DNA of 64,000 nucleotides from M2408 sp040386975 (GTDB lineage Bacteria > Bacteroidota > Bacteroidia > Flavobacteriales_D > Crocinitomicaceae). The DNA lies in contig JAZKEO010000032.1 in assembly GCA_040386975.1 (NCBI GenBank), positions 100,458-164,457 of the forward strand, read 5' to 3'. Shown piece by piece: positions 52,264 through 61,216 of the stretch. The notes beneath the pieces were generated by a model that did no database searches, was not told the DNA's origin, and saw nothing but the letters and a program-made list of their open reading frames with translations. Made by a program: the position numbers and the translations under genes. Each line of letters opens with the position of its first letter. Positions within the stretch are counted from its first letter, which is position 1.

Positions 52264-52893
52264 TTAGTTGGTCTCTTTCACTTGAGGTAAATTCAATTTT
52301 TGATTCAAAATAGACACTAATTTCTCAAAATCTTCATCTGCATGAACATCATTTCTGAAAATAAAATCAGCTTCTTTTATGTAAGGATGCAAATAATTGT
52401 TGTAACATGGCAAAACGTGATTTTTCCATTGATACATGATTGCATCGTGCGAATAACCTCTTGTTTCCTGATCGCGGTAAAGCCTTCTATCAAGTTGAAC
52501 ATCTAAATCAACATCGATGAAAATAGAAAAATCGAGCATTTCTTTCACTTTTTCGTAATGAAATAAAAACAAACCTTCAACAATGATTAATTCCGAAGGA
52601 TTTAAAGTAATCAAAACGTGTTTATCTGGTGGAAGATTAAAATGATATTCGATTATTTCAATTGGTTCACCATTTTTTAAACTTTGTAAATCTGAATTTA
52701 ATTTCCCTTCGTTTAATGCTGTTGGCAAGTCAAAATTGACATGACCATTTTCATCAATTGCTTGATTTTGAATCGTTTTATAATAATTGTCCATCGAGAA
52801 TATGGAAGGTGATAAAAACTCAAAATGTTGAGACAATCTCCTTAAAAGAGTTGTTTTTCCTGACCCACTTCCTCCACAGATTCCAATAATCAT
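52264..52893 (-). CDS. udk: Uridine kinase
   Basis: A 209-aa P-loop kinase phosphorylating uridine/cytidine in pyrimidine salvage. Walker A is GGSGSGKT at residues 7-14, followed by FSMDNYYK (nucleoside-binding D/YYK), HVNFDLPTALN, IIVEGLFLFHYE and the DxRLYRDQETRGYSHD region (DVQLDRRLYRDQETRG). The length matches Udk. It is upstream of the large kinase gene with a 17-bp gap, an arrangement common in Flavobacteriales. Role of coupling unknown. Confidence 0.94.
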   Translation of the reverse strand: MIIGICGGSGSGKTTLLRRLSQHFEFLSPSIFSMDNYYKTIQNQAIDENGHVNFDLPTALNEGKLNSDLQSLKNGEPIEIIEYHFNLPPDKHVLITLNPSELIIVEGLFLFHYEKVKEMLDFSIFIDVDLDVQLDRRLYRDQETRGYSHDAIMYQWKNHVLPCYNNYLHPYIKEADFIFRNDVHADEDFEKLVSILNQKLNLPQVKETN

Positions 52894-53049
52894 AAACCAA
52901 AATTTTGTCTGTAAAGGTAAACTTTTTCTCTTTATTTTAAACTAAAAATCCAATATTATTAATTTTTAGACAGATAAAATACACTCATTTGAAAAAAAAA
53001 CAATAATTTCACAAACCATTTTAAAATTCAAACGTTATTCAATAGAATT

Positions 53050-53676
53050 ATGAAAACACTTATTATTTTATCCTTGACAAGCATCTTATTTTCAATTCAA
53101 AAAATTGATGAACCAAAAGTTAAAGTTGGAGATGTAATTTCTTTCAATAATCAATCGTTTTTAAACATTGATAAGAAAGCTACTACGCTTGAAAATCAAA
53201 TTAAAAAGAAAGGTTTAATTGTTGTTTTTTCTTGTAATACCTGTCCATTCGTTGTTGGAAATGACGATTTTTCAGGCTGGGAAAAACAATACAATAACTT
53301 ATTTGATTTAGCTTCAACATCAGAAATTGGCTTTGTCTTAGTGAATTCAAATGAAGCAAAACGAGAAGGTGACGATTCCTTTAAAGAAATGCAAAAACAT
53401 GCAAAAAAGAACGATTATAAAATGCCTTATTTATTGGATGAAAACTCAAAATTAGCAAATCTATTGGGAGCGAAAACAACACCACATGTTTATTTTTTTG
53501 ATGCAAGCAATAAATTGATTTATACAGGTTCAATCGACAATTCATGGGATTCAAAAAGAGAATCAACATTAGCATATTTAGAAAACGCAATAAACGAAGT
53601 AAAATCAAACACTAAAATTACTACCGAATCTTCAGACCCAAGAGGTTGCAGTATTAAACGAGTAAAAGTAAATTAA
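53050..53676 (+). CDS. Exported thioredoxin-like (redoxin) protein
   Basis: A 208-aa protein with a signal peptide (MKTLIILSLTSILFS) and an active-site-like CxxC at C62-N-T-C65 in FSCNTCPFVV, then a TlpA/AhpC-type fold with cis-Pro in TTPHVYFFD. It is likely periplasmic. It lies 7 bp before the T9SS protease gene, whose mature protein is rich in cysteines, so a role in forming or shuffling its disulfides is plausible but inferred. Another possibility is a peroxiredoxin-like role; the CNTC motif fits an oxidoreductase better. Confidence 0.85.
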   Translation: MKTLIILSLTSILFSIQKIDEPKVKVGDVISFNNQSFLNIDKKATTLENQIKKKGLIVVFSCNTCPFVVGNDDFSGWEKQYNNLFDLASTSEIGFVLVNSNEAKREGDDSFKEMQKHAKKNDYKMPYLLDENSKLANLLGAKTTPHVYFFDASNKLIYTGSIDNSWDSKRESTLAYLENAINEVKSNTKITTESSDPRGCSIKRVKVN

Positions 53677-53683
53677 ACAAACT

Positions 53684-56611
53684 ATGAAAAAAATTACACT
53701 TTTTTTAGCATTAGGTTTTGCTATAAATTTTGTTCAATCACAAACAAAAAATTTAGGAACTCCTAAAAGTTATAGTTCTAAAATTAGTCCACTTGAGCAA
53801 GGGTATAAGCTTCCAAAAATTATCAACGATGAGCAAATAGCTTATTATACTGAAAAAGCTCAGGTTTCAAAAGAAAAGTTGTTACAATACGGGACACCGC
53901 ACGAAACAACATTAAACGTTTTTGAGCAGGCTAGAAAAACAACGCTTCCAAATGGAGATAATTTGTATCAGTTTATGATTGAGTCTCCATCAGCAAAATC
54001 ATTAAACATCATTTTTAAAGATTTTAAATTACAAGAAGGAACAATCGTTTATTTATCTGCAGCTGATAAGTCTTCATTTATTGGAGCTTATACGAGTTTA
54101 AATAACAATACTGCAAATGTTTTAGGTACAGAATTGTTGTATGCTGATAAAATCATTGTTGAAATTCAAGAACCAATTGAAAATGAAAACTTATCGAGAT
54201 TAACTATTGGAAGCATTATTCATGGTTTTATTAATTTAGATGAACACCTTGAAAAAGCACTAAATTCGTCTGGAAGTTGTAATATTGATGTAAATTGTCC
54301 ACAAGGTGCTGGTTGGGAAATTCCAAGAAACGGAGTTGCAATGATGGTAAACGGAAGCGGAGGCTTTTGTTCAGGATCTCTTGTAAACAATACTTCGGGT
54401 GTGTTAATTCCATATTTTTTAACAGCTTATCATTGTTATGGAGGTGGATCACCAGCTTCAACAGTTTTCCGTTTTAGATGGGAATCTCCAGAAGATCAAG
54501 CTGATTGTGGAACGAGTGCTCCATCTGTAAATGGACCTCAAACAATGAATATCAATGGTGCTGTAACCAGAGCAGCTTATCAGCCATCTGATTTTCAATT
54601 GGTTGAAATGAATGCTTCTCCTGATGTTGCTTGGAATGTAAATTATAATGGTTGGGATAAATCAGGAATTGCTCCAACTTCTGGTGCTGGAATTCACCAT
54701 CCATCAGGAGATATTAAAAAAATTGCAATTACTTCTACTCCTTACACGACAAGTTCTTTTGGTGGCTCTCCACAAAATCACTGGCATGCAGTTTGGTCTG
54801 ATGGTGTAACTGAAGGGGGTTCTTCTGGTTCTCCACTTTTTGACCAAAATAGACGAATTGTTGGACAATTACATGGTGGAGCTTCATCTTGTGGTGGTAA
54901 TGATTTATCTGATGAATATGGAAAATTCAGTGCATCGTGGGTTGGTGGCGGAACAGCAGCAACTCGTTTGAGCGATTGGTTAGATCCTCAAAATACTGGA
55001 GTTGATGCTATTGATGCTGATGTTACTCATAATCTAGATCCATATTTTGTAAATAAATTAGTTGGTTTTGAAGCAACACTTTGTTCAAGTACAGGTACAG
55101 TAGAACCAAAAATCATTTTGGTGAATGGGGGAAGTAATGCCTTAACAAATGCGACGGTTAATTATACCATCGATGGAAACAATTTTGTTTACAATTGGTC
55201 TGGAACATTAGGTTTATATCAATCTGATACAATTACATTGGATCCTATTACTTTGGCAACAGGTTCTCATCAATTTAATGCTGAAGTTGTAAACCCAAAT
55301 GATGTAGATGAAAATTTAACAAATAATGTTATTGCGAAAGATTTTTACATTGTAGTAAATGGACAAAATTTAACTTTAACTTTAAATTTTGATTGTTATT
55401 CTGATGAAATATCATGGCAAATTGTTAGTGAAAATAGTGATACAATTTTTGTTAGTCAACCTTATCCAGATAATCACAACACCTCAAATTATACAATTAC
55501 AGAAAGTGTATGCTTGGATAGTAGTTTGTGTTATGATTTCCACATTTTTGATTCTTATGGAGACGGGATGACTAGTAGCGGATGTGATAATGGAACTTAT
55601 TCTTTAACGAATTCAACAAATGATACTGTTGTTCAACTTTTATCAGCTGACGCTAATTTTGGATTTTCAAATGTGCAAAATTTTTGTTTAGATCTAACTT
55701 TAGACTTAGACCCATTACTTTTAAATAATGTTCTTGGAGTTGAGAATACAATTTGTACACAAAGTATTCAAGCACAAATCATTTTATCTAATGGTGAAGA
55801 AGCGGTATTAGAAACAGCAACAATCGATTATACGGTTGATGGTGTAGATTTTACTTTTGATTGGACAGGAAGTTTAAATCAATCGGAATCAGATACAATT
55901 ACTTTACCTCTTGTAAACTTAACAGGTACTACACATCAATTTGACGCAACAGTAGTAAATCCTAATGGTTCAACAGATGTTAATTTAACGAATAACTCTG
56001 TTTCAAAAACATTTACATCTATTGTTGGTGGAACAAATTTAAGTTTGACAATGAACTTAGATTGTTTTGCTATTGAAACATCTTGGTTAATTAAAAATCA
56101 ATCAGGAACCACTTTGTTTCAAGGCCCAATTTATGAAAATAGAGATTCTGCCTATGTAATGAATCACACAGTTTGTTTTAATGACGGATGTTATACATTT
56201 ACAATCAATGACTCAAATAGTAATGGTTTAACAAGTGATACATGTGAAACAGGAAGTTATTATTTAAACAATGTAAACAACGATACTTTGGTTCAGTTAA
56301 CTGAAGCTGAAGCAAATTTTGGAGCTACAAATACTAAAACATTTTGTCTTGGAAACAACGGATTAATAGAAAAAAGTACTGAAAATTTCATTTCAATTTT
56401 CCCTAATCCTTCATCCAACGAGTTTAATATCAAATCCAACGATATGATAAAAGACATTGAATTAATGGATATGACTGGTAAAATTGTTTTACAAAACTTA
56501 AATATTTCAGTTTCAGAATTTACTTTAAATCAAAAAATGAATAATGGAATTTATGTTCTGAAAATTAGAACAGAGAATGGAACATCTATTCACAAATTGA
56601 TTAAAAAGTAA
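53684..56611 (+). CDS. T9SS-secreted trypsin-like serine protease (lysyl-endopeptidase-like)
   Basis: A 975-aa secreted protein. Signal peptide about 1-19; pro-region; trypsin-like domain about 205-445 with H250 (LTAYHCYGGG), D303 (YQPSDFQLVE) and S381 (EGGSSGSPLFD). H-D-S spacing is close to lysyl endopeptidase, a likely but unproven specificity. Two ~215-aa tandem repeats (about 457-670 and 680-895) each start with DP and contain a CARDB-like and a cysteine-rich, Ca-loop-like domain. A type A sorting domain ends it (ISIFPNPSSNEFNI, GKIVLQN). It starts 7 bp after the redoxin gene. Confidence 0.9.
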   Translation: MKKITLFLALGFAINFVQSQTKNLGTPKSYSSKISPLEQGYKLPKIINDEQIAYYTEKAQVSKEKLLQYGTPHETTLNVFEQARKTTLPNGDNLYQFMIESPSAKSLNIIFKDFKLQEGTIVYLSAADKSSFIGAYTSLNNNTANVLGTELLYADKIIVEIQEPIENENLSRLTIGSIIHGFINLDEHLEKALNSSGSCNIDVNCPQGAGWEIPRNGVAMMVNGSGGFCSGSLVNNTSGVLIPYFLTAYHCYGGGSPASTVFRFRWESPEDQADCGTSAPSVNGPQTMNINGAVTRAAYQPSDFQLVEMNASPDVAWNVNYNGWDKSGIAPTSGAGIHHPSGDIKKIAITSTPYTTSSFGGSPQNHWHAVWSDGVTEGGSSGSPLFDQNRRIVGQLHGGASSCGGNDLSDEYGKFSASWVGGGTAATRLSDWLDPQNTGVDAIDADVTHNLDPYFVNKLVGFEATLCSSTGTVEPKIILVNGGSNALTNATVNYTIDGNNFVYNWSGTLGLYQSDTITLDPITLATGSHQFNAEVVNPNDVDENLTNNVIAKDFYIVVNGQNLTLTLNFDCYSDEISWQIVSENSDTIFVSQPYPDNHNTSNYTITESVCLDSSLCYDFHIFDSYGDGMTSSGCDNGTYSLTNSTNDTVVQLLSADANFGFSNVQNFCLDLTLDLDPLLLNNVLGVENTICTQSIQAQIILSNGEEAVLETATIDYTVDGVDFTFDWTGSLNQSESDTITLPLVNLTGTTHQFDATVVNPNGSTDVNLTNNSVSKTFTSIVGGTNLSLTMNLDCFAIETSWLIKNQSGTTLFQGPIYENRDSAYVMNHTVCFNDGCYTFTINDSNSNGLTSDTCETGSYYLNNVNNDTLVQLTEAEANFGATNTKTFCLGNNGLIEKSTENFISIFPNPSSNEFNIKSNDMIKDIELMDMTGKIVLQNLNISVSEFTLNQKMNNGIYVLKIRTENGTSIHKLIKK

Positions 56612-56630
56612 GGACTTTTCCTTTTATTTT

Positions 56631-56661
56631 AAACCGATGACTTTTAGTTGTCGGTTTTTTT
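56631..56661 (+). terminator. Rho-independent terminator after the T9SS protease gene
   Basis: AAACCGATGAC (56631-56641) pairs with GTTGTCGGTTT (56647-56657), 11 bp with two GU, followed by a T-tract. It directly precedes the prs promoter. Confidence 0.75.
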
Positions 56662-56671
56662 GTTTTTGAGA

Positions 56672-56703
56672 TTTGCTAAATCGATAACTTTTCTCTATCT
56701 TTG
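56672..56703 (+). promoter_or_regulatory. Bacteroidota promoter of prs (TTTG-N20-TATCTTTG)
   Basis: TTTG (56672-56675) and TATCTTTG (56696-56703) match the -33 and -7 boxes. The ATG at 56720 follows 16 bp later, fixing the start. Confidence 0.7.
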
Positions 56704-56719
56704 CACTCCAAAAAACATC

Positions 56720-57655
56720 ATGTCTCAAGGTATCAAAATATTTTCTGGTCGTGCATCTTTATCCATAGCGGAAAAAATCGCAAAATCTTACGGAATTCAC
56801 TTGGGTGACGTTAAGGTTCAAGAGTTTAGCGATGGTGAATTTCAACCATCTTTTGAAGAAACGGTTAGAGGTCAAGATGTTTTTATTGTTCAATCAACGA
56901 TGCCACCTTCGGATAATTTATTTGAATTGTTGTTGATGGTTGATGCTGCGAAAAGAGCTTCTGCACGAAAAATTGTAGCAGTTATTCCATATTTTGGTTT
57001 CGCAAGACAAGATAGAAAAGACAAACCACGTGTTGCAATTGGTGCAAAGTTGGTAGCAAATATGTTGATGGCAGCTGGAGTAAGTCGTATTATTACGATG
57101 GATTTACATGCTGACCAGATTCAAGGATTTTTTGAAGTTCCAGTTGACCATTTGTTTGCTTCAACAATCTTTTTTCCAGAAATTGAGAAATTGAATAATG
57201 GAAACTTGATCATGGCGGCTCCAGATGCTGGTGGTACAAAAAGATCAAATTCCTATGCCAAAAAGTTAAACACAGGTTTAGCAATTTGTCATAAACAACG
57301 TAAAGTGGCAAATGAAATTGCCGAAATGACTGTAATTGGAGATGTTGAGGGGAAAGATGTTATCTTAATTGATGACATGTGTGATACAGCAGGAACATTG
57401 ACGACGGCAGCAAATTTATTTATGGAAAAAGGTGCTTTAAGTGTGCGTGCATTTTGTACTCATGCTGTGCTTTCAGGTCCAGCTTATGAAAGAATTGAAA
57501 ATTCTAAATTAACGGAGTTGATAGTAACAGATACCATTCCATTAAAAAGACAAAGTGATAAGATTCGTGTTTTACCAACACACCAACTTTTTTCTGACGT
57601 GATAAAAAGGTTGATAAATAATGAGTCAATTAGCACACATTTTATAATATCGTAA
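56720..57655 (+). CDS. prs: Ribose-phosphate pyrophosphokinase
   Basis: A 311-aa enzyme making PRPP from ribose-5-phosphate and ATP. The start at 56720 (MSQGIKIFSGRASLSIAEKI) is supported by the promoter; an in-frame ATG at 56648 lies upstream of it. Class I motifs: FSDGEFQPSFEETVRGQDVF, ATP-loop region ARQDRKDKPR, MDLHADQIQGFF, and PRPP-binding VILIDDMCDTAGTL. Length fits the family (about 310-320). The rplY gene follows 62 bp later, a frequent prs-rplY order in bacteria. Confidence 0.96.
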   Translation: MSQGIKIFSGRASLSIAEKIAKSYGIHLGDVKVQEFSDGEFQPSFEETVRGQDVFIVQSTMPPSDNLFELLLMVDAAKRASARKIVAVIPYFGFARQDRKDKPRVAIGAKLVANMLMAAGVSRIITMDLHADQIQGFFEVPVDHLFASTIFFPEIEKLNNGNLIMAAPDAGGTKRSNSYAKKLNTGLAICHKQRKVANEIAEMTVIGDVEGKDVILIDDMCDTAGTLTTAANLFMEKGALSVRAFCTHAVLSGPAYERIENSKLTELIVTDTIPLKRQSDKIRVLPTHQLFSDVIKRLINNESISTHFIIS

Positions 57656-57717
57656 TTAATAAAAACGCACAGCTCTGATAGTCAAAGTTTGTGTATAAAC
57701 AACAAATAAATAACACA

Positions 57718-58311
57718 ATGAAAGTAGCACAATTGAGCGGTTCGTTACGTACGAACGTAGGGAAGAAGGATGCTAAAGCATTGAGAAATGAAGAGAGAGT
57801 ACCATGTGTATTGTATGGTCAAGGAACTCAAACTCATTTTTCTGCAAAGAAGATTGACATCGAAAGATTGGTTTTCACTCCTGAGGTTTACCAAGTAGAA
57901 ATCGATGTTGACGGAAAAAAATCTAAAGCAATCATTAAAGATTTGCAACAAGATCCAATTAGAGGAACAGTTAGACACATCGATTTTTATGAATTAGATG
58001 ACAAAAAACCAGTTAAGGTTGGTTTACCAGTTCGTTTAACAGGAGCTTCTCGTGGTGTTTTAGCGGGAGGTAAATTATTGCAAGTATTTAGAAAATTAAC
58101 TGTTGTTGGTTTACCAAATGCGCTTCCAGAAGCAATCACAATTGATATCACTAAATTACGTATTGGTCAATCAATCCGTGTTGGTGCTGTTGAAACTGAA
58201 GAAATGAAATTTTTAGAAGCTAAAAATGCAGTTGTTGTTTCAGTGAAAATGGCTCGTGGAGCAGCTAAAGGAGCTGATGCAGATCCAGAAGAAGACGAAG
58301 CAGAAGATTAA
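57718..58311 (+). CDS. rplY: 50S ribosomal protein L25/Ctc
   Basis: A 197-aa ribosomal protein of the long CTC type: an N-terminal 5S-rRNA-binding L25 domain (LSGSLRTNVGKKDAKALRNE, RVPCVLYG, about 5-95) and a C-terminal TL5-like beta domain (LPVRLTGASRGVLAGGKL, about 96-180). An acidic tail (DADPEEDEAED) ends it. The ATG at 57718 fits the usual MK..QL..SLR start; 9 residues of an upstream in-frame ATG are rejected. A terminator follows at 58329. Confidence 0.95.
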   Translation: MKVAQLSGSLRTNVGKKDAKALRNEERVPCVLYGQGTQTHFSAKKIDIERLVFTPEVYQVEIDVDGKKSKAIIKDLQQDPIRGTVRHIDFYELDDKKPVKVGLPVRLTGASRGVLAGGKLLQVFRKLTVVGLPNALPEAITIDITKLRIGQSIRVGAVETEEMKFLEAKNAVVVSVKMARGAAKGADADPEEDEAED

Positions 58312-58328
58312 TCTTCCTTTATTCATAG

Positions 58329-58367
58329 AAAACCCCGATTTATCATTGATGAATCGGGGTTTTTTTG
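58329..58367 (+). terminator. Rho-independent terminator after rplY
   Basis: AACCCCGATT (58331-58340) pairs with AATCGGGGTT (58352-58361) around an 11-nt loop, followed by a T-tract. Confidence 0.85.
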
Positions 58368-58439
58368 GTTTAAATAAGATGTGTTTTTTAAGTATTATTC
58401 AGCTCAGCTTAATTTCTAAATCTTCAAATCAGCTAATTT

Positions 58440-59891
58440 TCAAATTCTCTTCCTCTCCAAACTCCAAACAACAGCCAAGAACGTTACAATCAAGAAATTT
58501 TTAAGCACAAAGTTTATAATTCCATTTTCAAAGTTGATTAAACTTGCGATAAAGAATAAAAGTACACTCAATCCTAAGTACAAATAAAACTTACGCAAAT
58601 TATACTTAATTGGGTGGTATTTTTGACCTAAAAGGTAAGAAGCAATCATTTGTGCTGCATAAACAATTAAAGTTGCCCAGGCGCAAGCCCAATAACCGTA
58701 TTGAGGAATGAAGATAACGTTAATTAAAACGGTTAAAATTGCTCCACCAATGGAGATGTAAGCACCAAATTTCGTTTGTCCGCTTAATTTGTACCAAATG
58801 CTTTGGTTGTAATAAATTCCTAAAAAAACGTTTGCTAAAAGTAAGATTGGTACAACACCCAAACCAACCCAATAACTTTCGTTTTGAATAAAATGTTTGA
58901 AAATGTCGATGTTTAAAGAAACAACTAAAAAGACCAAACAAACTCCAGCAATGAAATAATTCATTGTTTTGATGTAAATCTTATTTCGGTCTTCGTTTTT
59001 GGATTGTTTAAAGAAAAAAGGTTCAGCCGCATAGCGATAAGCCTGTAAGAAAATTGTTACGAGCATCGCAAGCTTGTAAACGGCACTGTAAATCCCAACT
59101 TCCGATTTTGCTTGGTCTAAAGTTTTTCCTGAAGTGAACAAAATGCGTTCCAATAAAATTCGATCAATTGTTTCGTTCACAATTCCTGCAAATCCTGCAA
59201 AAACTAGTGGTAAGGAATATTTTACCATCTCAAAAGCAAGCTGAAAATCAAAAGCTAATTTAATGTTCAAAAAATCCTTGTAGAGCATCACTGGTTTTAC
59301 AAGAGATGAAATTAAATTGGCAATTAAGATGAATAAAACGCCTTCTGCTGGACGCGTTCCGTCAAAAAAGACAAACATGAAAATCAAATTCAGCAAAATA
59401 TTTACTCCTATCGAAGTAAATTGAATCACAGCAAATTTTACCGCTCTATCTTCGGCGCGTAATTTCGCTAAAGGCAAACTTGAAATGGAATCAATACAAA
59501 CGATTAATACAAGCAAAACGATAAATTCATTGTGCTCATGAAAAAGCAGAGTATCTGCTACGTCTTGATTGAAAAATAAAACGATTAAGAAAAAAAGGAG
59601 GTTTAATCCAATAATTGTCAAAAAACTATTTCCAAAAACTTTCTCTTTTTGAATGTGATCATCGTCATCGGCTAAATTCAGGTAACGAAAAAATGTCGTT
59701 TCCATTCCGAAACTCAAAAAAACCACTAAAAAAGCTACCCAAGCATAAAGTATGGAAATATCTCCATAATCCGATGGATTTTTGAAAACATAGGTGTAAA
59801 GTGGAACCAATAAGAAATTTAAGGTTCTACCTAAAATACTAGGTAAACCATAAATCGCCGCTTGACCAAAAAGTTTTTTTATTGGGTTCAA
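58440..59891 (-). CDS. Polysaccharide flippase (Wzx/MATE-like)
   Basis: A 483-aa polytopic protein with about 14 membrane helices. The start, MNPIKKLFGQAAIYGLPSIL, is the family opening, encoded with a TTG codon that overlaps the stop of the enoyl-CoA hydratase (TTGA), so its translation is coupled. It matches the oligosaccharide flippase/PST family in topology and in the amphipathic ILGRTLNFLLVPLYTYVF segment. It would flip lipid-linked glycan across the inner membrane. No other glycan genes are nearby. Confidence 0.88.
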   Translation of the reverse strand: MNPIKKLFGQAAIYGLPSILGRTLNFLLVPLYTYVFKNPSDYGDISILYAWVAFLVVFLSFGMETTFFRYLNLADDDDHIQKEKVFGNSFLTIIGLNLLFFLIVLFFNQDVADTLLFHEHNEFIVLLVLIVCIDSISSLPLAKLRAEDRAVKFAVIQFTSIGVNILLNLIFMFVFFDGTRPAEGVLFILIANLISSLVKPVMLYKDFLNIKLAFDFQLAFEMVKYSLPLVFAGFAGIVNETIDRILLERILFTSGKTLDQAKSEVGIYSAVYKLAMLVTIFLQAYRYAAEPFFFKQSKNEDRNKIYIKTMNYFIAGVCLVFLVVSLNIDIFKHFIQNESYWVGLGVVPILLLANVFLGIYYNQSIWYKLSGQTKFGAYISIGGAILTVLINVIFIPQYGYWACAWATLIVYAAQMIASYLLGQKYHPIKYNLRKFYLYLGLSVLLFFIASLINFENGIINFVLKNFLIVTFLAVVWSLERKRI

Positions 59892-60658
59892 GATCTGAAA
59901 TTTGCTTTTCTTTTCTCTAAAAAGGCTGTTGTTCCTTCAGTAAAGTCTTTTGTTCCAAAACAAGCTCCAAATTCGTTGATTTCTGTTTGAAAACCATCAA
60001 CGCCATCTTTAAAATTAGCGTTTACCGCTTTGATAGCACTTGAAATCGCTGTAGCAGAATTATTTAAGATTTTTGAAGCCATTTTATCTGCTTTTTCGTG
60101 TAATTCTTCCAAAGCACACACATCGTTTACCAAGCCCCATTTTAAAGCTTCTTCCGCTGAAATCATCCCAGCAGTAAAAACCATTTCGTTCGCTTTTCCT
60201 TTACCAACCAATTGTGCTAAACGTTGCGTTCCACCATATCCAGGAATTACTCCCAAAGATACTTCTGGTAAACCCATTTTTGCGTTTGATGAAGCAATAC
60301 GAATGTGTGAAGCCATCGCCAATTCCAAACCACCACCAAGTGCAAAACCATTTACGGCTGCAATAACTGGTTTCGACATGTTTTCGATGAAATCAAATAA
60401 AATCTCTTGACCTTTAGCGGCTAATTCTTTCCCTTGATTGACATCAAAATCAGCAAATTCTTTGATATCTGCTCCAGCAACAAAAGATTTTTCACCCGAA
60501 CCAGTTAAAATGATAACTCCTGTGTTTGAATCTTCATTTGCTTTTTTCAAAGCTTCATGCAATTCTTGAATGGTATCTTTGTTTAAAGCATTTAACTGTG
60601 CAGGACGATTGATTGTAATCCACTGCGTTTGGTTTTTTTGTTCGATTAATATATTCAT
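59888..60658 (-). CDS. Enoyl-CoA hydratase
   Basis: A 256-aa crotonase-fold enzyme hydrating enoyl-CoA in beta-oxidation or related catabolism. The oxyanion-hole motif is AGADIKEFADF; the first catalytic Glu is in GGGLELAMASHI, and the second Glu is in GLPEVSLGVIPGYGGTQRL. Length fits the family (about 257). It is cytoplasmic. It overlaps the flippase gene by 4 bp. The substrate range cannot be told. Confidence 0.93.
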   Translation of the reverse strand: MNILIEQKNQTQWITINRPAQLNALNKDTIQELHEALKKANEDSNTGVIILTGSGEKSFVAGADIKEFADFDVNQGKELAAKGQEILFDFIENMSKPVIAAVNGFALGGGLELAMASHIRIASSNAKMGLPEVSLGVIPGYGGTQRLAQLVGKGKANEMVFTAGMISAEEALKWGLVNDVCALEELHEKADKMASKILNNSATAISSAIKAVNANFKDGVDGFQTEINEFGACFGTKDFTEGTTAFLEKRKANFRS

Positions 60659-60749
60659 AATTTGGATATTAGGACCTTAAGATATTAGGATTTTAAGACT
60701 TGATTTTATTTAAAATTAACGTTTTAACTTTTCACTTTTAGTTTTTCAC

Positions 60750-61076
60750 TCAGAAAGATTCAGGAGCCAATCTTAAAACGATCCCATCAATTTCATCGGT
60801 AATTGGAATTTGACAGCCCAAACGAGAATTTGCTTTCACATAAAACGCTTGGTCTAACATATCAAGTTCCGCATCGCTTTGCTCGTCTAAAATTGTGTCA
60901 GACTCCAAATAACATTGACACGTTGCGCACATCGCCATTCCACCACATTCTCCCAAAACAGGTAATTCGTATGATTTACACAATTCCATGATATTCATAC
61001 TCATATCTGTTGGAGCAGTCAATTCATGAGAAACACCTTCTCTGTCAATGATTGTTACAGTAATATCTGAAGCCAT
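60750..61076 (-). CDS. 2Fe-2S ferredoxin (adrenodoxin/ISC type)
   Basis: A 108-aa electron carrier. The start at 61076 (MASDITVTIIDREG) is supported by a TAAATTTG element; the 30-residue extension to 61166 would cross it. Cluster ligands follow C-x5-C-x2-C (GECGGMAMCATCQCYL) with the fourth Cys in LGCQIPIT, as in adrenodoxin/Fdx. It is cytoplasmic. No isc genes are nearby. It may serve Fe-S biogenesis or a monooxygenase. Confidence 0.93.
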   Translation of the reverse strand: MASDITVTIIDREGVSHELTAPTDMSMNIMELCKSYELPVLGECGGMAMCATCQCYLESDTILDEQSDAELDMLDQAFYVKANSRLGCQIPITDEIDGIVLRLAPESF

Positions 61077-61093
61077 TTTTGTTAAATTTAGTG

Positions 61094-61101
61094 CAAATTT
61101 A
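61094..61101 (-). promoter_or_regulatory. Bacteroidota -7 promoter element for ferredoxin
   Basis: CAAATTTA on plus reads TAAATTTG on minus, 17 bp before the start at 61076. It decides against the longer reading. Confidence 0.55.
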
Positions 61102-61182
61102 AGCTTTTTTATCGAAATAAATTTCTCTTTGAAAGTTCGTATTATTAAATCGATTTTTATAGGCAAACTTAAAATAAATTCT

Positions 61183-61190
61183 TAGATTTG
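61183..61190 (+). promoter_or_regulatory. Bacteroidota -7 promoter element for fumarase
   Basis: TAGATTTG (TAnnTTTG) lies 26 bp before the ATG at 61217. Confidence 0.5.
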
Positions 61191-61216
61191 TATTAAATAA
61201 ATTTATAACTTTTATC

